A DNA stretch of 64,000 nt from Latrodectus hesperus. Its lineage: Eukaryota; Arthropoda; Arachnida; Araneae; Theridiidae. The position numbers and the translations under genes were made by a program. Shown piece after piece: positions 30,661 to 43,830 of this stretch. Numbering within the stretch: position 1 is the first letter of the stretch; the number at the start of each line of letters is the position of its first letter. The notes beneath the pieces were generated by a model that did no database searches, was not told the origin of the DNA, and was given only the letters and a program-made list of their open reading frames with translations. The stretch covers positions 80,227,085 to 80,291,084 of the forward strand of contig CM075855.1 in the NCBI GenBank assembly GCA_037975125.1, given 5' to 3'.

Positions 30661-32363
30661 TGCTTGGCATCAAAAATATGCCTTTATTTTTATTATTTGA
30701 TATCAAAAAAATTTTCTTTTTGTTGTTCACTATGAATTAGAATGTTATCAAAATTACAACTGGTTTGGTTTGATTTGTTTGTCATTTTTTGCACAATAGG
30801 ACTATTTAGACTGGTACCTACGATTTAAAATTACAACTGATAATTTTGTAAGAATATGATAACATTGTATGACATATTTCCCAAAATGAATATGAAATAT
30901 ATAGAATTGGATCTTTCGGTTAGTTCAGTTTATTTACCATTATTCAGTTGTTATTCAGATTTCATGGTATAAATAACATTGAATTTGGTTGTGCACAAAA
31001 TGATTGCACTTAATAGATAGATTTATTAAAATCTCAATCTCTTTATATAAATTGTTCTGCAGACATAACTATTGTTTTAATAAAAAATAGTCTTAGTGCT
31101 ACTTCAACAACAATTGAAAATATTTTTCAAAAGAAAACTGGTGGTAGAGAAACAAATCAATCAATTAATCACTACTTTGGTAGTGATTTCAGAACATTTA
31201 TTTAACAACAAAACTTGTTTCTATCGTGGTTACACTTATCAGTAATCTTTTTGATAAACAGATGAAACCCATGCTACAAAACATGGGAAACATTTTATAT
31301 GGTAACAAGTATCAACAGATAAATTCTGATTCGGAATCTTGTATTAATCAATGGAATAGTTAAAAACTATTACACGAGTCAGCAATGGAAAAAATTAATG
31401 TTCTTCTTTGAACTTCATAATTTTTAACTTGAAAAAAAGGATCCTGAATCAGTAAAAATTTGTACCACACCAGGAGCATTTTAGGTAACATGAATTTTTA
31501 ATTTGGAAATAACGTAGATTTAGTACAAGTATTTTTCCTTTTTTTTTTTTTGGATTCATTTATATTAAATATGCTGGCCTAGGGACTACAGAGAATTTTT
31601 TATGGTGCTTCTAATCACGAGTAATATAACATTTTCTAGAATAATTTACTGCATAACAATTTCTTTTTTTCATAATAATAATTCCTAGAAAAAAATTGCA
31701 TAATATTTTGTTATTTTCTTGCCCATCTGAATCATTACCATATCAGTACATACCTAATTAACAAAATAAAAATTTTAAATATATTGAGATAAAGTCAAAC
31801 AATATGTATATTTTTGAAATTCTTGTTCACCAAAGTCTACCTTTATCAGATAATATGAAAATTTTTCTTAGAGTAAACATTGTGTGTCTTGTGTGTAGAT
31901 ACTCTGCAAGAATCCTCTGCATCGCACACGATTTCTTAAATTTACAATTTTTTCAATCCATGAAGGAATTAAATTTTGTAGAATTAAAGTTTCACATACA
32001 AAGCGGATAAATAGGACCATTGAAAAAAGAACTACGCAATGAAAGGGTTAATAACATAAAATTTGATTTTGATTAATTACTACCTTTCATGACTAATGAT
32101 TTTATAATATTAATGATTTAAAAATTTGAAAAATGACTTGATAGAAAATAATATTCGCAGAAATAAATAAAAACAATGAGGAATATTTTATGACTGTGTG
32201 AGAGAAAAGTATAACTATTATTTAATCTTATATTATTTTTTCATAGCAGAAATATTTCATTATGAGAAAAATTATTTATCTTTTTACTATCCTACTTTTG
32301 AAAGCATTTGCTCATATTAAAAAAAAACTAGGAATTGTTTGGTATTTATAAAAGCACTTGATT
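30661..32363. other. AT-rich spacer
   Basis: No gene or repeat supported. Confidence 0.45.

Positions 32364-33646
<1,283 letters not shown>

Positions 33647-33700
<54 letters not shown>
33647..33700. repeat. (TA)n microsatellite, right bracket of repeat copy B
   Basis: 27 TA units directly joined to end 1 of copy B. Confidence 0.97.
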
Positions 33701-33703
<3 letters not shown>

Positions 33704-34335
33704 AATATTATATTTTTTTCATTAAAAAACTTAAAGACAATGCTACTTAAAATATATATGTAAATTATTTGTCTTAACAAGGAATCATAATCGAACATTA
33801 CCAATTGATAATAATTAGTCATCAAGTACCCTTCTTTTTTTGCGATTTTTTTTTATTTTATTTACTAAAGAATATTATGAACTGTTTTATGTTTAAGAGT
33901 ATAAATTTAGTTTTAAGATTTTCAACCTATCATATAGGTCTATACATTCAAACTTCAAAAAAAAAAAAAAAAAAAAAATTAATTTTTTCTCACCAAAAAA
34001 AATTTAAATTAATAAATCTTACTTTTAAATTACTTTTTGAGGCTTCCACATCAACAAAAAATATAATCCAAACATATCTGTTAGTTATCATTAATAACCA
34101 ACAGCACATTTTAAAAAAAAATTTTATTCTTAATGTTAACATAACAAAAATGCTTTAATGTTTTAGCATTTAAAAACATTTATAGCTCTATGATATTCAA
34201 ATTTATAGATAAATACGTTCAAACTATAATCAATTAAAGTTAAAAAAAACATCATAGAAATTAAGAAATTGATATTTAAAATTTGCTTTTAGTGAGTTGT
34301 GCATTAACAATGAAAATTTTTTATAGCAAAAGGGC
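33701..34335. other. AT-rich spacer with A tract
   Basis: A run of about 22 A at 33957-33978. The 117-codon open frame at 33805-34158 runs through it and is low complexity, so it is not called. Confidence 0.5.
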
Positions 34336-34860
34336 TTGGTTATTTATAATTGGATCGACGACTTATGCGACGAATCAAGGATAAATAATCTTACTTATGC
34401 GTCGGAAACATGGACCATGACTATGAGAGAAAAAAAATTGTTAGGGACCTTTGAACCCAAGGATATGAGGAATATATTTGGTGGAATTCAAGAAAATGAT
34501 ATCTGGCGTAGAAGACGCAATGCCCAACTATATCGAATGTTCAAAGAGCTAGATGTTGTTCATTATACTGAAATAAGCCGATTCAAATAGGTTGGACACG
34601 TCATCCGCTTGAGTAACAATAATCTTAAGAAAATCTTTTCATCTAGAACATATAACACAAGAAGAGGAAGACCTAAACTTCGATGGCTCGATGCAGTAGA
34701 GGAGGACTGTTTGGTTCTCAGAACAAAGAATTGGGGAAGAGTTTAAAGGCTAGTGGAAATGGTTAGAAGCATCTAGCTTAGAAGGGATTGGCCAACCCTG
34801 GGTTGTCCCATCATAAATGAAGATGGTTTATTATTGGTACTCATGCTTCAAAGATATTGG
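34336..34860 (+). pseudogene. RTE-type LINE, degenerate C-terminal end of the polyprotein
   Basis: From about 34396 the frame reads YASETWTMTMREKKLLGTFE, then GGIQENDIWRRRRNAQLYRM. After a stop at 34588-34590 come VGHVIRLS, RRGRPKLRWLDAVEED and LRTKNWGRV. Further in-frame stops lie at 34744 and 34774. This order (SETW, RRIFG-like, RRNxELY, WxGHVxRM, GRPxxRW) is the familiar post-RT C-terminus of RTE/BovB-like and related LINEs in arthropods. All the matching blocks lie in one frame, so decay is by point mutation only. The RT catalytic part is absent. The end of the element is not sharply defined; the region trails into AT-rich sequence around 34860. Confidence 0.85.
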
Positions 34861-35789
34861 AGAATAAAAACAATACAATATACAATTGAATGACAAAAGA
34901 ATAAAACTGCATATAATTACATTAAAATTTTAAAAAAGTGCAAAACCTACAAAAATATATAGCCACCCGATTTTTTTTCTTCTTTGGGGACAAAGTTTAT
35001 CCAGATGGTCGAAAACTTATGTGAATATCCATAATAGTTATACAAGATTTGTGTAGTCACTAATATTAAAATTATCATTAATGTTATAAATTTAGCTCAC
35101 AAAAGGGCTGTTGCGCATACATTCTAATCATTTTAATTTATCTTTAAAATGTATTATAGGGAGTTGAAACGCTGATAAAAGTTTTAAATAAACTGTTTAA
35201 ATAAAACTATTAAAATATTTCAATAATATCAATAAATTCATATTTTTAAAAAATTTCGATACTGAAGTCTATATAAAAGTGGTCAGTTCATGCTTCACAC
35301 ATGTCTAAATATGAGAACAGCATTTGGTCTTTGTAATGGCACATATTGCACTTTTAAATTCTGCAGATAACAATAATGAATGGACAACCTGTGCTTGATT
35401 TTTTTTTTCTGTATTGCCAAATTAATTTTTTCTAAATTTGTGTGGAAGCTCTGTTGATTATTGTGCGATTGAAAATATGTACTTTTGAAGTTATTACCCA
35501 AAATACTCTTTAAAATGGAATCAGGAAGTCGATGCTTCAACACTTATTGAAAATAGGATACTGTTTCATAATTAATTAAGTATGTTCCTTCCCTATAATT
35601 TAAAATGTACTAATGAAATATAATTACATCTTCTTCTTAATTCATTCCCCAAATCACCGAATTTCTAGAGAGAATGCCTTCTTTTGTGGAACTAATAGGA
35701 TATATTGCCTCAATTGATGATTTTTGCGACTTTTATCGTCATCAACCTTAACGCGTTCTTGTTGGAACGGGAAATTTCCCTAAGTCCAC
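34861..35789. other. AT-rich spacer
   Basis: No gene supported; the 82-codon frame at 35543-35295 is not called. Confidence 0.45.
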
Positions 35790-35998
35790 CGAATTGAAAC
35801 GGTGAACAAAAAATCCAAAAAGTGTTGCCACTTAAAAAAGTCCCTTTGCATGACGTTAAAATGACTTAAAACACGAGAAAAAAATCCAAACTTGGCAACA
35901 AAAAATCCAAAAAGCAACAGAAACTCAAATTGGCAACACTATGATCAAAAACAAGGACTCTAGATTTGGCGAGAAATCTCTTGGAGGGGCTATATTAT
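35790..35998 (-). repeat. Partial copy of the 20-bp-TIR element family
   Basis: On the minus strand the order 'gatttctcgccaaatct', 'gtgttgcca', 'ttgttgccaa', 'cgtgttttaa', 'agtggcaaca' matches the left 220 bp of the element at 59295-60597. Its own outer end is diverged (aagtataatatagcccctcc) and no right end is visible. Confidence 0.65.
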
Positions 35999-36732
35999 AC
36001 TTATACTCTTCTTCTCCCTTTTTAAACTTCGATTGTTTAATATTTTCATCCACCTCAAGTACGCTTCAGTTCCTGAAAAAAGAATATTTTCCATTCATTT
36101 ATTTATAGCTTACAATCCCACAATTTTAAACAATAAGTAGTGAAGAAATCAGTGTCTGAGCTGGCACAATTCTCTCAATGGCATGATACCCCAGCATAAG
36201 GGTATTGGTCCTAATGAAACTTAACATTCAGAGATTCTTGGAGTTGCAGGATTTCCGACATGTTAAAATAGAAAACGGAAGTTTGAAATTTTATCAACAA
36301 AGAAAACTTTTGGATTATAAATTTTTATTTCAATTTATTTACTTGTTATATTAGGCTTAATCCTAGTTTCCGTAGCTCGATAGATTTGACGACATTAAGA
36401 TTCGGATTGTTTGTTTATGTTTTGCCATTTTGAGATTATTTCAATTAGAAAATGCTCGCTTATGCTGATAGTTATGAATCACAAGAATTTTGCCGTTGGC
36501 GTTAAGTGTACTATGATTTTATCTTATTTTATTACACATACAATTTCTATTTCAACATTATTTACATTTATTTTCAAATTGTGAAAATAGAATTTAAGTA
36601 CATTATCTGTTGGTCTCATAAAGTTTTATACAACTTTTTACTTCTGTAACGCAAAATATTTTTTAACCACTTTAAAGTAACTCATTCATATCTACATTTT
36701 ATTTTTTGAAATTCTTTTCTATGTTATTTCTA
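35999..36732. other. AT-rich spacer
   Basis: No gene or repeat supported; a short patch at 36160-36250 (ggcatgataccccagcataa) looks weakly like 51075-51110 but is too short to call. Confidence 0.4.
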
Positions 36733-36912
36733 CCGAACTGGCAGCCGAATGGTTGGCGCTCTTGCCTTCGGTTCAACAGTTCCTGGATTCGAATCCCACC
36801 TTGGGTATGGATATTTGTAGTGGTTCGGAATCCACTTTAAACTGTAGGACCCGGTCTAATTAGCCCTCTTGTGCAAAAGATAACCGTTGAGCGACAAACA
36901 AACCAAAAAAAC
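36733..36912 (+). repeat. SINE-C copy 2, best preserved
   Basis: tRNA-like head: A-box-like 'tggcagccgaatggttggc', B box 'ggattcgaatcccacc'. The body is 'ttgtagtggttcggaatcca' and 'aggacccggtctaattagcc', and the tail is 'gataaccgttgagcgacaaa' plus 'caaaccaaaa'. Copies lie at 4454-4600 and 37831-37985, with a tail fragment at 5525. Confidence 0.88.
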
Positions 36913-36949
36913 CTATGTTATTTCATTTTATTTCTTTATTTCATTGAAA

Positions 36950-37283
36950 GTATCTAATTTTGATGCTTTTACTTCGAGAAGAACACAACTGAAGACGGAA
37001 AACCTGGAGATTGTTTATATGTTTTCCATATGTTTCAGCAGAGACCTTTTGAGAACTACAAAAATTGAACTTAGAAATGTTTTTTTACCACAATTTTATA
37101 CTTATGTGCAATTCTAATTTCTTTTTCTCCTCATATCAGTGTGATGCAAATGATTAATACTACTTCATCAAGGGTTACTGTGTACATTTCACAAAATGAA
37201 TCGTAACTTATGTTTACTTTCAATAGTAAGCTGACGATTTCGTCCGCGAGATTACTGTGACGTTATATGCAAGTATCTAATTG
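36950..37283 (-). repeat. Interspersed repeat X, copy 3, inverted
   Basis: Reverse complement of the family at 16513 and 25074. It contains 'ttagatacttgcatataacg', 'ctcgcggacgaaatcgtc', 'agttacgattcattttgtga', 'tgtgttcttctcgaagta'. It lies 37 bp from the tail of SINE-C copy 2. Confidence 0.82.
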
Positions 37284-37708
37284 TCTATATATTTTTCACG
37301 AGAAGAAAAGAAACCATAAAATTACTTTTTGAAAAATGTTTGAAAGTTTATTTACTCATCATTTTATTATCTTCAAGATTTAAATTTTTTATAAGCATCG
37401 ATCATTGTTTTATTTCTTTATTCAAAATCAGCATTAAAACTATATAATCTTAATGAAAATCTTAATTTCTTGAGGTAAGAAATACTTTAAATAATAATTA
37501 TATAAAACAATTAATAATAGTATTTCAATTATTAAATTTTTGATGATTAAGATTAAATATAAACTACTCAAATTCACAGATTTTAAAATGTACTATATTC
37601 AAAAACTAATATTCTTATGGTCAGCTTGAATCTCAAATAAAAATTTTAAGCTTAAAATGCTCATAAGTTTTACATGTTTTCACCAAAATTATTCATTTGA
37701 AAAACTAA

Positions 37709-37733
37709 GGCACAGATGCCGTATAATCCAGGG
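37709..37733 (+). repeat. Solitary copy of a MITE end
   Basis: cacagatgccgtataatcca nearly repeats cacaggtgccgtataatcca at 18560, the left end of the MITE-like element there. No second end was found nearby. Confidence 0.55.
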
Positions 37734-37830
37734 ATACATAGTCCTGTTATCTGACTTATGGAAACGGCATACTATCAAAAGAAAATGGTGCTTTTCTATT
37801 ATACCATAGCTTATAAACTTAAAGAAATAG

Positions 37831-37985
37831 ATTTGGTTCAACAGTTCGTGAATTCGAATCCCAACTTTGGGCTTGGATGTTTGTAGTGGTTCGGAATTCA
37901 CTTGAAATCGTCTGACTCCCGGTCAGATTAGCCCTCGTGTGCAAAAAAATGACCGTTGAGCGACGAACAAACGAAACCAAACCCA
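37831..37985 (+). repeat. SINE-C copy 3, 5' truncated
   Basis: Starts within the head (ggttcaacagttcgtgaatt), keeps the B box 'gaattcgaatccc', the 'gtagtggttcggaattcact' body and the 'accgttgagcgacgaacaaa' tail. The A-box end is absent. Confidence 0.85.
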
Positions 37986-38833
37986 AAGAAACAACATTTT
38001 CTTACGGAGAAGCGAAAATAATATAACATAGATTTGATTTTAATAGATTAAAATTTAATTTTAGATTAAATATATTCCAAAATTATTATTATTATTATTA
38101 TTTTTACAAAAATTGACTGAAGAGTAGTAAATAAACTTAAACAAGCTAAATGCTAAGCAAAGTTAAAGATAGTTGGCGCAAAAGATGGCTTGGTGATAAA
38201 TTTGTCTGTTAAAAGGATCATTACGGTCACAAGTCGACAAAGGCAAAGGACAGCCAAACACAGCTATATTTAATTTTGTTTCATTGAAAAAAAGGTGATA
38301 TTACATTATACCTACGCAATCGAACATCAATTCGATTGCTAAATAGTTTCCGCCAGAAATAAACATTGGTGTTTATGTAGTTTTGTCAATAAGGGATAAT
38401 TATTTAGTTTATATACAAAGAGAAACAGCATTCCCCAGTATGTTTGATCTTAAAAAAATCCATTTCAATTAAACTTACCCATATGAGACCATGCTTTCCT
38501 ATGTGATTCTGATTTCTCTTGATATTTCCTATTTTTTTCTAAGTTTTTACATATAATTAATATATATATATTCTGAAAGATATACTTTAAATATTTATAT
38601 TTTATATATGTAAGCAAACATTTGATATTAATTATAGGTTTTGAAATTATTGACCTAAATTAAATAAAATTTAATTAATATATTTAATTTAAGCTAAAAT
38701 CGTATAGCACTATACCATTAAAAGACAGGATACAGCACAGACTGGATACAATACCATACAGGAGACTGTAATCTAAACAAAATACGTGTAAAATTAAGAC
38801 TGTAATTTACAGAAAATGTTAAAAGTTTACTTT
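37986..38833. other. AT-rich spacer
   Basis: A short (ATT) run at 38082-38100; no gene seen. Confidence 0.45.
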
Positions 38834-39001
38834 CGGGTACCCCTTGACTTTTTGGCGATATTGTTGACACCGAAATAGGCGCCAAAATGTGATTAAGAAA
38901 TTGGCAATCCTAAAACTATGTTAGTTAAAACTCTAAAAATACCAGGGTTACCAGAAATAAAATTTTATCGCCAAATTTTTTGCCAAACCAAGAGGTACCC
39001 G
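38834..39001. mobile_element. 168-bp MITE with perfect 8-bp ends and target duplication
   Basis: It begins cgggtacc and ends ggtacccg, a perfect 8-bp inverted repeat that extends imperfectly into 'ccttg' and 'tcttgg'. The 4-bp direct repeat cttt (38830-38833 and 39002-39005) flanks it and reads as a target duplication. The interior has 'ttggcgata' and 'aataccagggttaccagaaa', shared with the MITE-like element at 18564-18797, so the two are probably related. Too short to code. Confidence 0.72.
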
Positions 39002-39005
39002 CTTT

Positions 39006-42000
39006 CACGCCGAACCCGTCAAAATAACATATTTGTTGAAAAATACATCTGTAGACTAGGGTAAGACAAATAGCACTAAATAATGCGATTTTTCGCTAAT
39101 ATTAGGAAACTATGTATCAAATATATGTTTATTACTTTGATAAAATACTATCTTTAAACAAGAATTCAGTTCTAATTATCATTTCTCTGCTTTTACAGTA
39201 AAAAATGAAAAAAGATTTTTGGGACCTAATTATTAAAGAACAAAAGGCGATTGAGTATTTTCAAATATATATATGGGATCTTTCATCACCCCATTAAATT
39301 CAAAGAAGTATTATCAAGATTACGCTATGAAACTTCACTCGAACTCACATAAATAATAGCGATGCAACGTTAAAAATTAAGACAATCAAGTATGCAATCG
39401 ATCGAAAAGGAATTTGATAAGAGGAATATAGTACTGATGTTCTGACTACATTCGGATTTATTGTTCCTACAAAGCTAATAACTTGAATGGAGTATAAAAC
39501 TTTTCTCTTTAAAAGTTTATCACTTAAGAGCTTTTCCGTTGTTTAAACAATAATTTTAGTATACTTTTATATTTTATTATTTTTGCGAGTAAATGGAGCT
39601 ACATTTCTTTAATCATACGTTCTACTTTCTAAAAAAATAATATAAACTAAATGTATCGATATTTTGTCATTAACATAGCCAGGGAAAATTAGGTTGATAA
39701 CCCTGTTAGCAATTAGTGCGATGTCTGTAAATAATTTTACTAAGATAACACAATTTAGAAAGAATGAGAAACTCTATTGTTATCTTCTAAACCAACTGTA
39801 TCTTATAACATTTTAATTGTTCGAAATACTTTTTAGTTATGAGGTAAAAAAAGGTCATATATATGCTTTTAATATTATATAATTCAAATAAAATGTAATT
39901 GGAGATAATTGAGTATGTTTTTTTTTGTTAAAAAATATTAAATGATTGCAATAGTTTAAAAAAAGAAATTCCATATTCATAATCAAATACTTAGTAAAGA
40001 ATTAAGGAATTATACAAGCCACACGAAATGTAAAGTTTAATTTGAATTGCATAATCTTTTAGAAATTTTGTATATTCCTTAAGAGTTTGGAGCTTTGTTT
40101 TTTTTAATAATGAACTGAAATGTGAATGCTAAGCAAAAACAAAAGTATTGAGTATAGTTTTTGTATTGCAATTATTATAAGAATGTGGTAGGTATCATAA
40201 TAAATGCATTCGTGAAATCAGACTAAGGAAGAATTCAAATGTTAATAGATTCTATTATTTTATAATGGTTTTTTACTGGCAATGGAAACTTATATACAAC
40301 ATTGTTTTTTTTTTCTTCCTACCACTGACACAAATACAGTACTAGAAGGGAGAACAAAAAAAATATTTCGAACACGTGCTGAACCACAAAAATAACATTA
40401 ATGAGCAGGGAAAGCTTTTTCCTTATTTATATTCCACCGAATTCATCATTGAATTAATATTCTCTGTTTTGAATGGGGAAAGAATGAGTAATTATTTCTT
40501 CCTTAACTGCTTTCATTTCATAGAAGCAAATTGAAACATATTTTTTTCTTCCTCCTTCCTCGGTCTTTTCTCTACAATCTTTTAGCAGATAGTAAAGAAA
40601 GCAGGGTTCTCCAAGAACAAGGCTTTATGGGTTTTCTTTGCATGCTCAAAAGAGAGTAGAGCGCTTGAGTGATTTACGCGTTAATCACCGTTTTAAAAAC
40701 GAATTTATTCCATTCACTTCACTTTCATCATTTCCTTGTCTGACGATTGTTTGTGCGATAAAGTCGTTTAGATGCGACTGACGATATTTCAATTTGTTTG
40801 GAGATAGTGGCAAGTGAACAATGTTGTTCAACAGAATATTGAAGATAAAAGAAAACCAGTTAATCCATTGTCTCAACAATTGTGATTCCTGAAAAAAATC
40901 TATTAATATCAAGATTTTGCGCATGAGAATAAACGATATCTAGCTCACACTTTTGTTAGATTTTAACGTTCACTCTTTTCTCTAAAAAAATTCTATGTCC
41001 TAAATCTTAAAGCTGGGATTCTGTTTAACATAAATTGATATTTCTTTTTTACCAGTAATTAATTTACAAGAAATTGTCAGAGTGATAAACAGTTCATTAA
41101 CCTACATCAGAATACGGAAAATTTTGAAATTATAGACGAACAAAATGTAGAAAAAAAGACTAAGAAAAGTAAAAATAGAATTAAAAAAAAACCAAGTAAA
41201 CTCATGAAAAATCTTTTTTTTTTTTAGTTTTCCAGGAAATATTTCTATTTACTTGCTCGATTATACGAACGCAAGGATTTAGGAAAACAAAATAATGATC
41301 TTAATTATCAAAATGTAAATTTTATTGGCCTACAGAAATGTATTGGGAGTTTTTAGAGATTCAGTTTCGCTACACAAATTGAATATTTGCTTATGAATAT
41401 TTATTTATAATAGAGATTATATTAATTTATAAATAAATAATCCTCTGTTAACTAAACAATTTGATTTCTTGCAAAATACTGCTATTAATGATTACCTGGT
41501 TTGCAGCTCTAAAGTTATTTATTCTTGCCAATTTCGAACGGGAATTACAGCTTTAAAGTTGATTTTGAACCATAGTAAGTCTCCATCCCTCGTGTAAGAG
41601 TTAAACACACAGGCAAATTGAAGATTAGTTGGCAAATCATACAGCTAATCTGCTTGGCAAATGGCATTTATAAACAAGAATTTTATTTAAGAATGTGTTC
41701 ACTTTTTCCGAACAGAAATTTTCGTATCTACTTTTTGAAAAACGCTATGAAACTTATGGTCATTTGATATTTACAGCTAAGATGGGTAACATTGTTACTA
41801 AAAGAGAATTTCAAAATTCAGCTTCAAGTTCAAAAATTCCTTTCATTGTTTATCGAAGAATAAGATGAGTCTCTTAAAAAAATGCTATAAGCAAATTATT
41901 TGAATTTTGCAAGAAACTAAAATAAATGATGTCCATCAGCTCTGTCAACGAATTATTGAGAAACATAGAGCTTGCTTTAGAATACCTTTTTATTAAAAAA

Positions 42001-42884
42001 ACTATTATACACAGTAAAATACAAGTATATTATCATAATTAATCTGCCTTACTCTTACGAAAACTTGTGCGTAAAAGATACGATATTAAAGATACATGAA
42101 ACTACTGTTATCTAGAATGAGCTTTGATAATATATTATCATTTTTGTAATAGATGGAATAATAAAGTAAGAAAATATTGCTTATTTCTAATCAATAAAGG
42201 TTGATTATCAAAAAAAATATAAAATAATTTTCCATGCTTTGGATGAGTACAAATCTTTAAACATTTATTCCAGTTATAAGTTTTATTTTATTACATAGTT
42301 AATTCCACACTTTTTAAACGTTTGAAATTAAGTAATGAATTTAAATTCTTTTTATCAGTTAAAATTTTATAAATTATTGAAATATATGAAGCTACAAATA
42401 AATGGCAGATTAAATTGATAAAATAAAAATAAATTATTAGTATGATATTAGACAAAGTAAATTGATGGAAGATAAGATTAGAGAAATTTTATTTTAGATG
42501 TAGTTAGATAAATGATCTATTTTGATTACAGAATGTATTCCATAAAAATTTTATGCAATTTAAACAGAAGATAAATTTTACAATCATTCTGTCATTAATA
42601 ATTTATGAATCAAAAATATATAATTTTTTTATTGAAGAGAAAAAAACTGAATACATGTATCATTATAATAAGCGATTTTAAATATTATTGCATTAATCTG
42701 CTTTTGGATTCGTAAAATTTCTATTATCGTTTTCCACATTTGCTTACATTATAACACCTGCCTTACTAGTTAACGTCATTAGCCACACCCCTTTTCAAAC
42801 AACCCCTTTAGGTTTGTATTAAATAAGAACCCTCGCCAAAATATACCAAGTACCTTGACAACACGACTTAGGTAAAACTCTCAA
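39006..42884. other. AT-rich region, no gene supported
   Basis: Nearly 4 kb of AT-rich sequence. A less AT-rich patch at 40400-40990 includes an open frame on the minus strand (40924-40685, 79 codons) with no recognisable motif. I cannot support it as a gene. Confidence 0.5.
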
Positions 42885-43190
42885 AAATCGGCATGCGCAC
42901 TGTATGCTTGGCCCCTCTAGAGGCTGTCGTGCCTCTAGGGGACCCTGTAATTGGAAGCGTATGTCCCTGTTAGGTGGTCACCTTAAAATGAAACTCCTAG
43001 TGTTTAGTTCTCAAGCATGCCTAGTACCATCAGTTTTATAGACCCACTGAAAAGATGGAAGGCTGAGTCGATCTCACCCAACCCAAGGATCAGACCTCGA
43101 ATCTTTGCCTTGGGAGCACGAAGCTACACTACGTACATGCTACACTACTGCTACCACCGTGCTTCTGTGGCATAGACGATAAGACACAAG
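42885..43190 (-). repeat. SINE-D copy 1, inverted
   Basis: On the minus strand: A-box-like 'ggtggtagcagtagtgtagc', B-box-like 'agattcgaggtctgatcc', body 'gggttgggtgagatcgactc', 'ttccatcttttcagtgggtc' and 'cacctaacagggacata'. It ends in a palindromic block (cccctctagaggc, gcctctagggg at 42922-42950). The same body is found at 60598-60862. Confidence 0.82.
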
Positions 43191-43830
43191 TGCTTTTATC
43201 AATATGCCTAAGTTGTAGCTCGCCTGCTGAATTTGGTAGGATATCGAATAGTTCCTAAATGGTTAGGATAATGTTTATTAATTAGAAAAAATAGGATTTC
43301 TATATCGATAAGAACAGACCGAAAAACTCCAGTGTAACGTGAAATCAACAAAGTTCAGCGCTCAAGAATGGAGATTCCTTTATTAACTGGATTCTTCGAT
43401 CAAATAGAGCAAACCATTGGTTGGAAGTAATTATTTTCATCTAATTAGAGCATTTAAGGACATTTATTAACTTTACGTATATGGAATTATCCAATTGTTC
43501 TAATAAAATTAGAATATTTTCAGATTATACATGAAAGAATGTAAAATTTTCCTTTGAAGAATTTTCTTATAGCCCCAAAGATTTAAAGCGAAACCGAAAT
43601 GTAATCATATTCAAAATTTCATTAGTTCCAAACAAATATTATTGCTTTATCTCAATATTTCTTTGCGTACTTTATTTTACACATAAATGGAATAAATACA
43701 TATTACATTTTAATTATATAAAAAAAAATTATTTGTTTTTGGCAAGTATTTCATGATAAATAAAAAATTGCATAAATGTTGAATAATTTATTTATTGAAA
43801 ATTAGTTAATTATTTAAATTTTTATTTCAG
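43191..43830. other. AT-rich spacer upstream of the plus-strand gene
   Basis: No motif supported as promoter. The acceptor at 43829-43830 implies that a non-coding first exon of the next gene lies upstream, not identified. Confidence 0.4.

Noticed and set aside
38082..38100. CRISPR-like or regularly spaced repeats
   Set aside because: No direct repeats with unique spacers anywhere; only microsatellites such as this (ATT) run.
40685..40924. 79-codon open frame on the minus strand in a less AT-rich patch
   Set aside because: No family signature and no exon boundaries that I could support.
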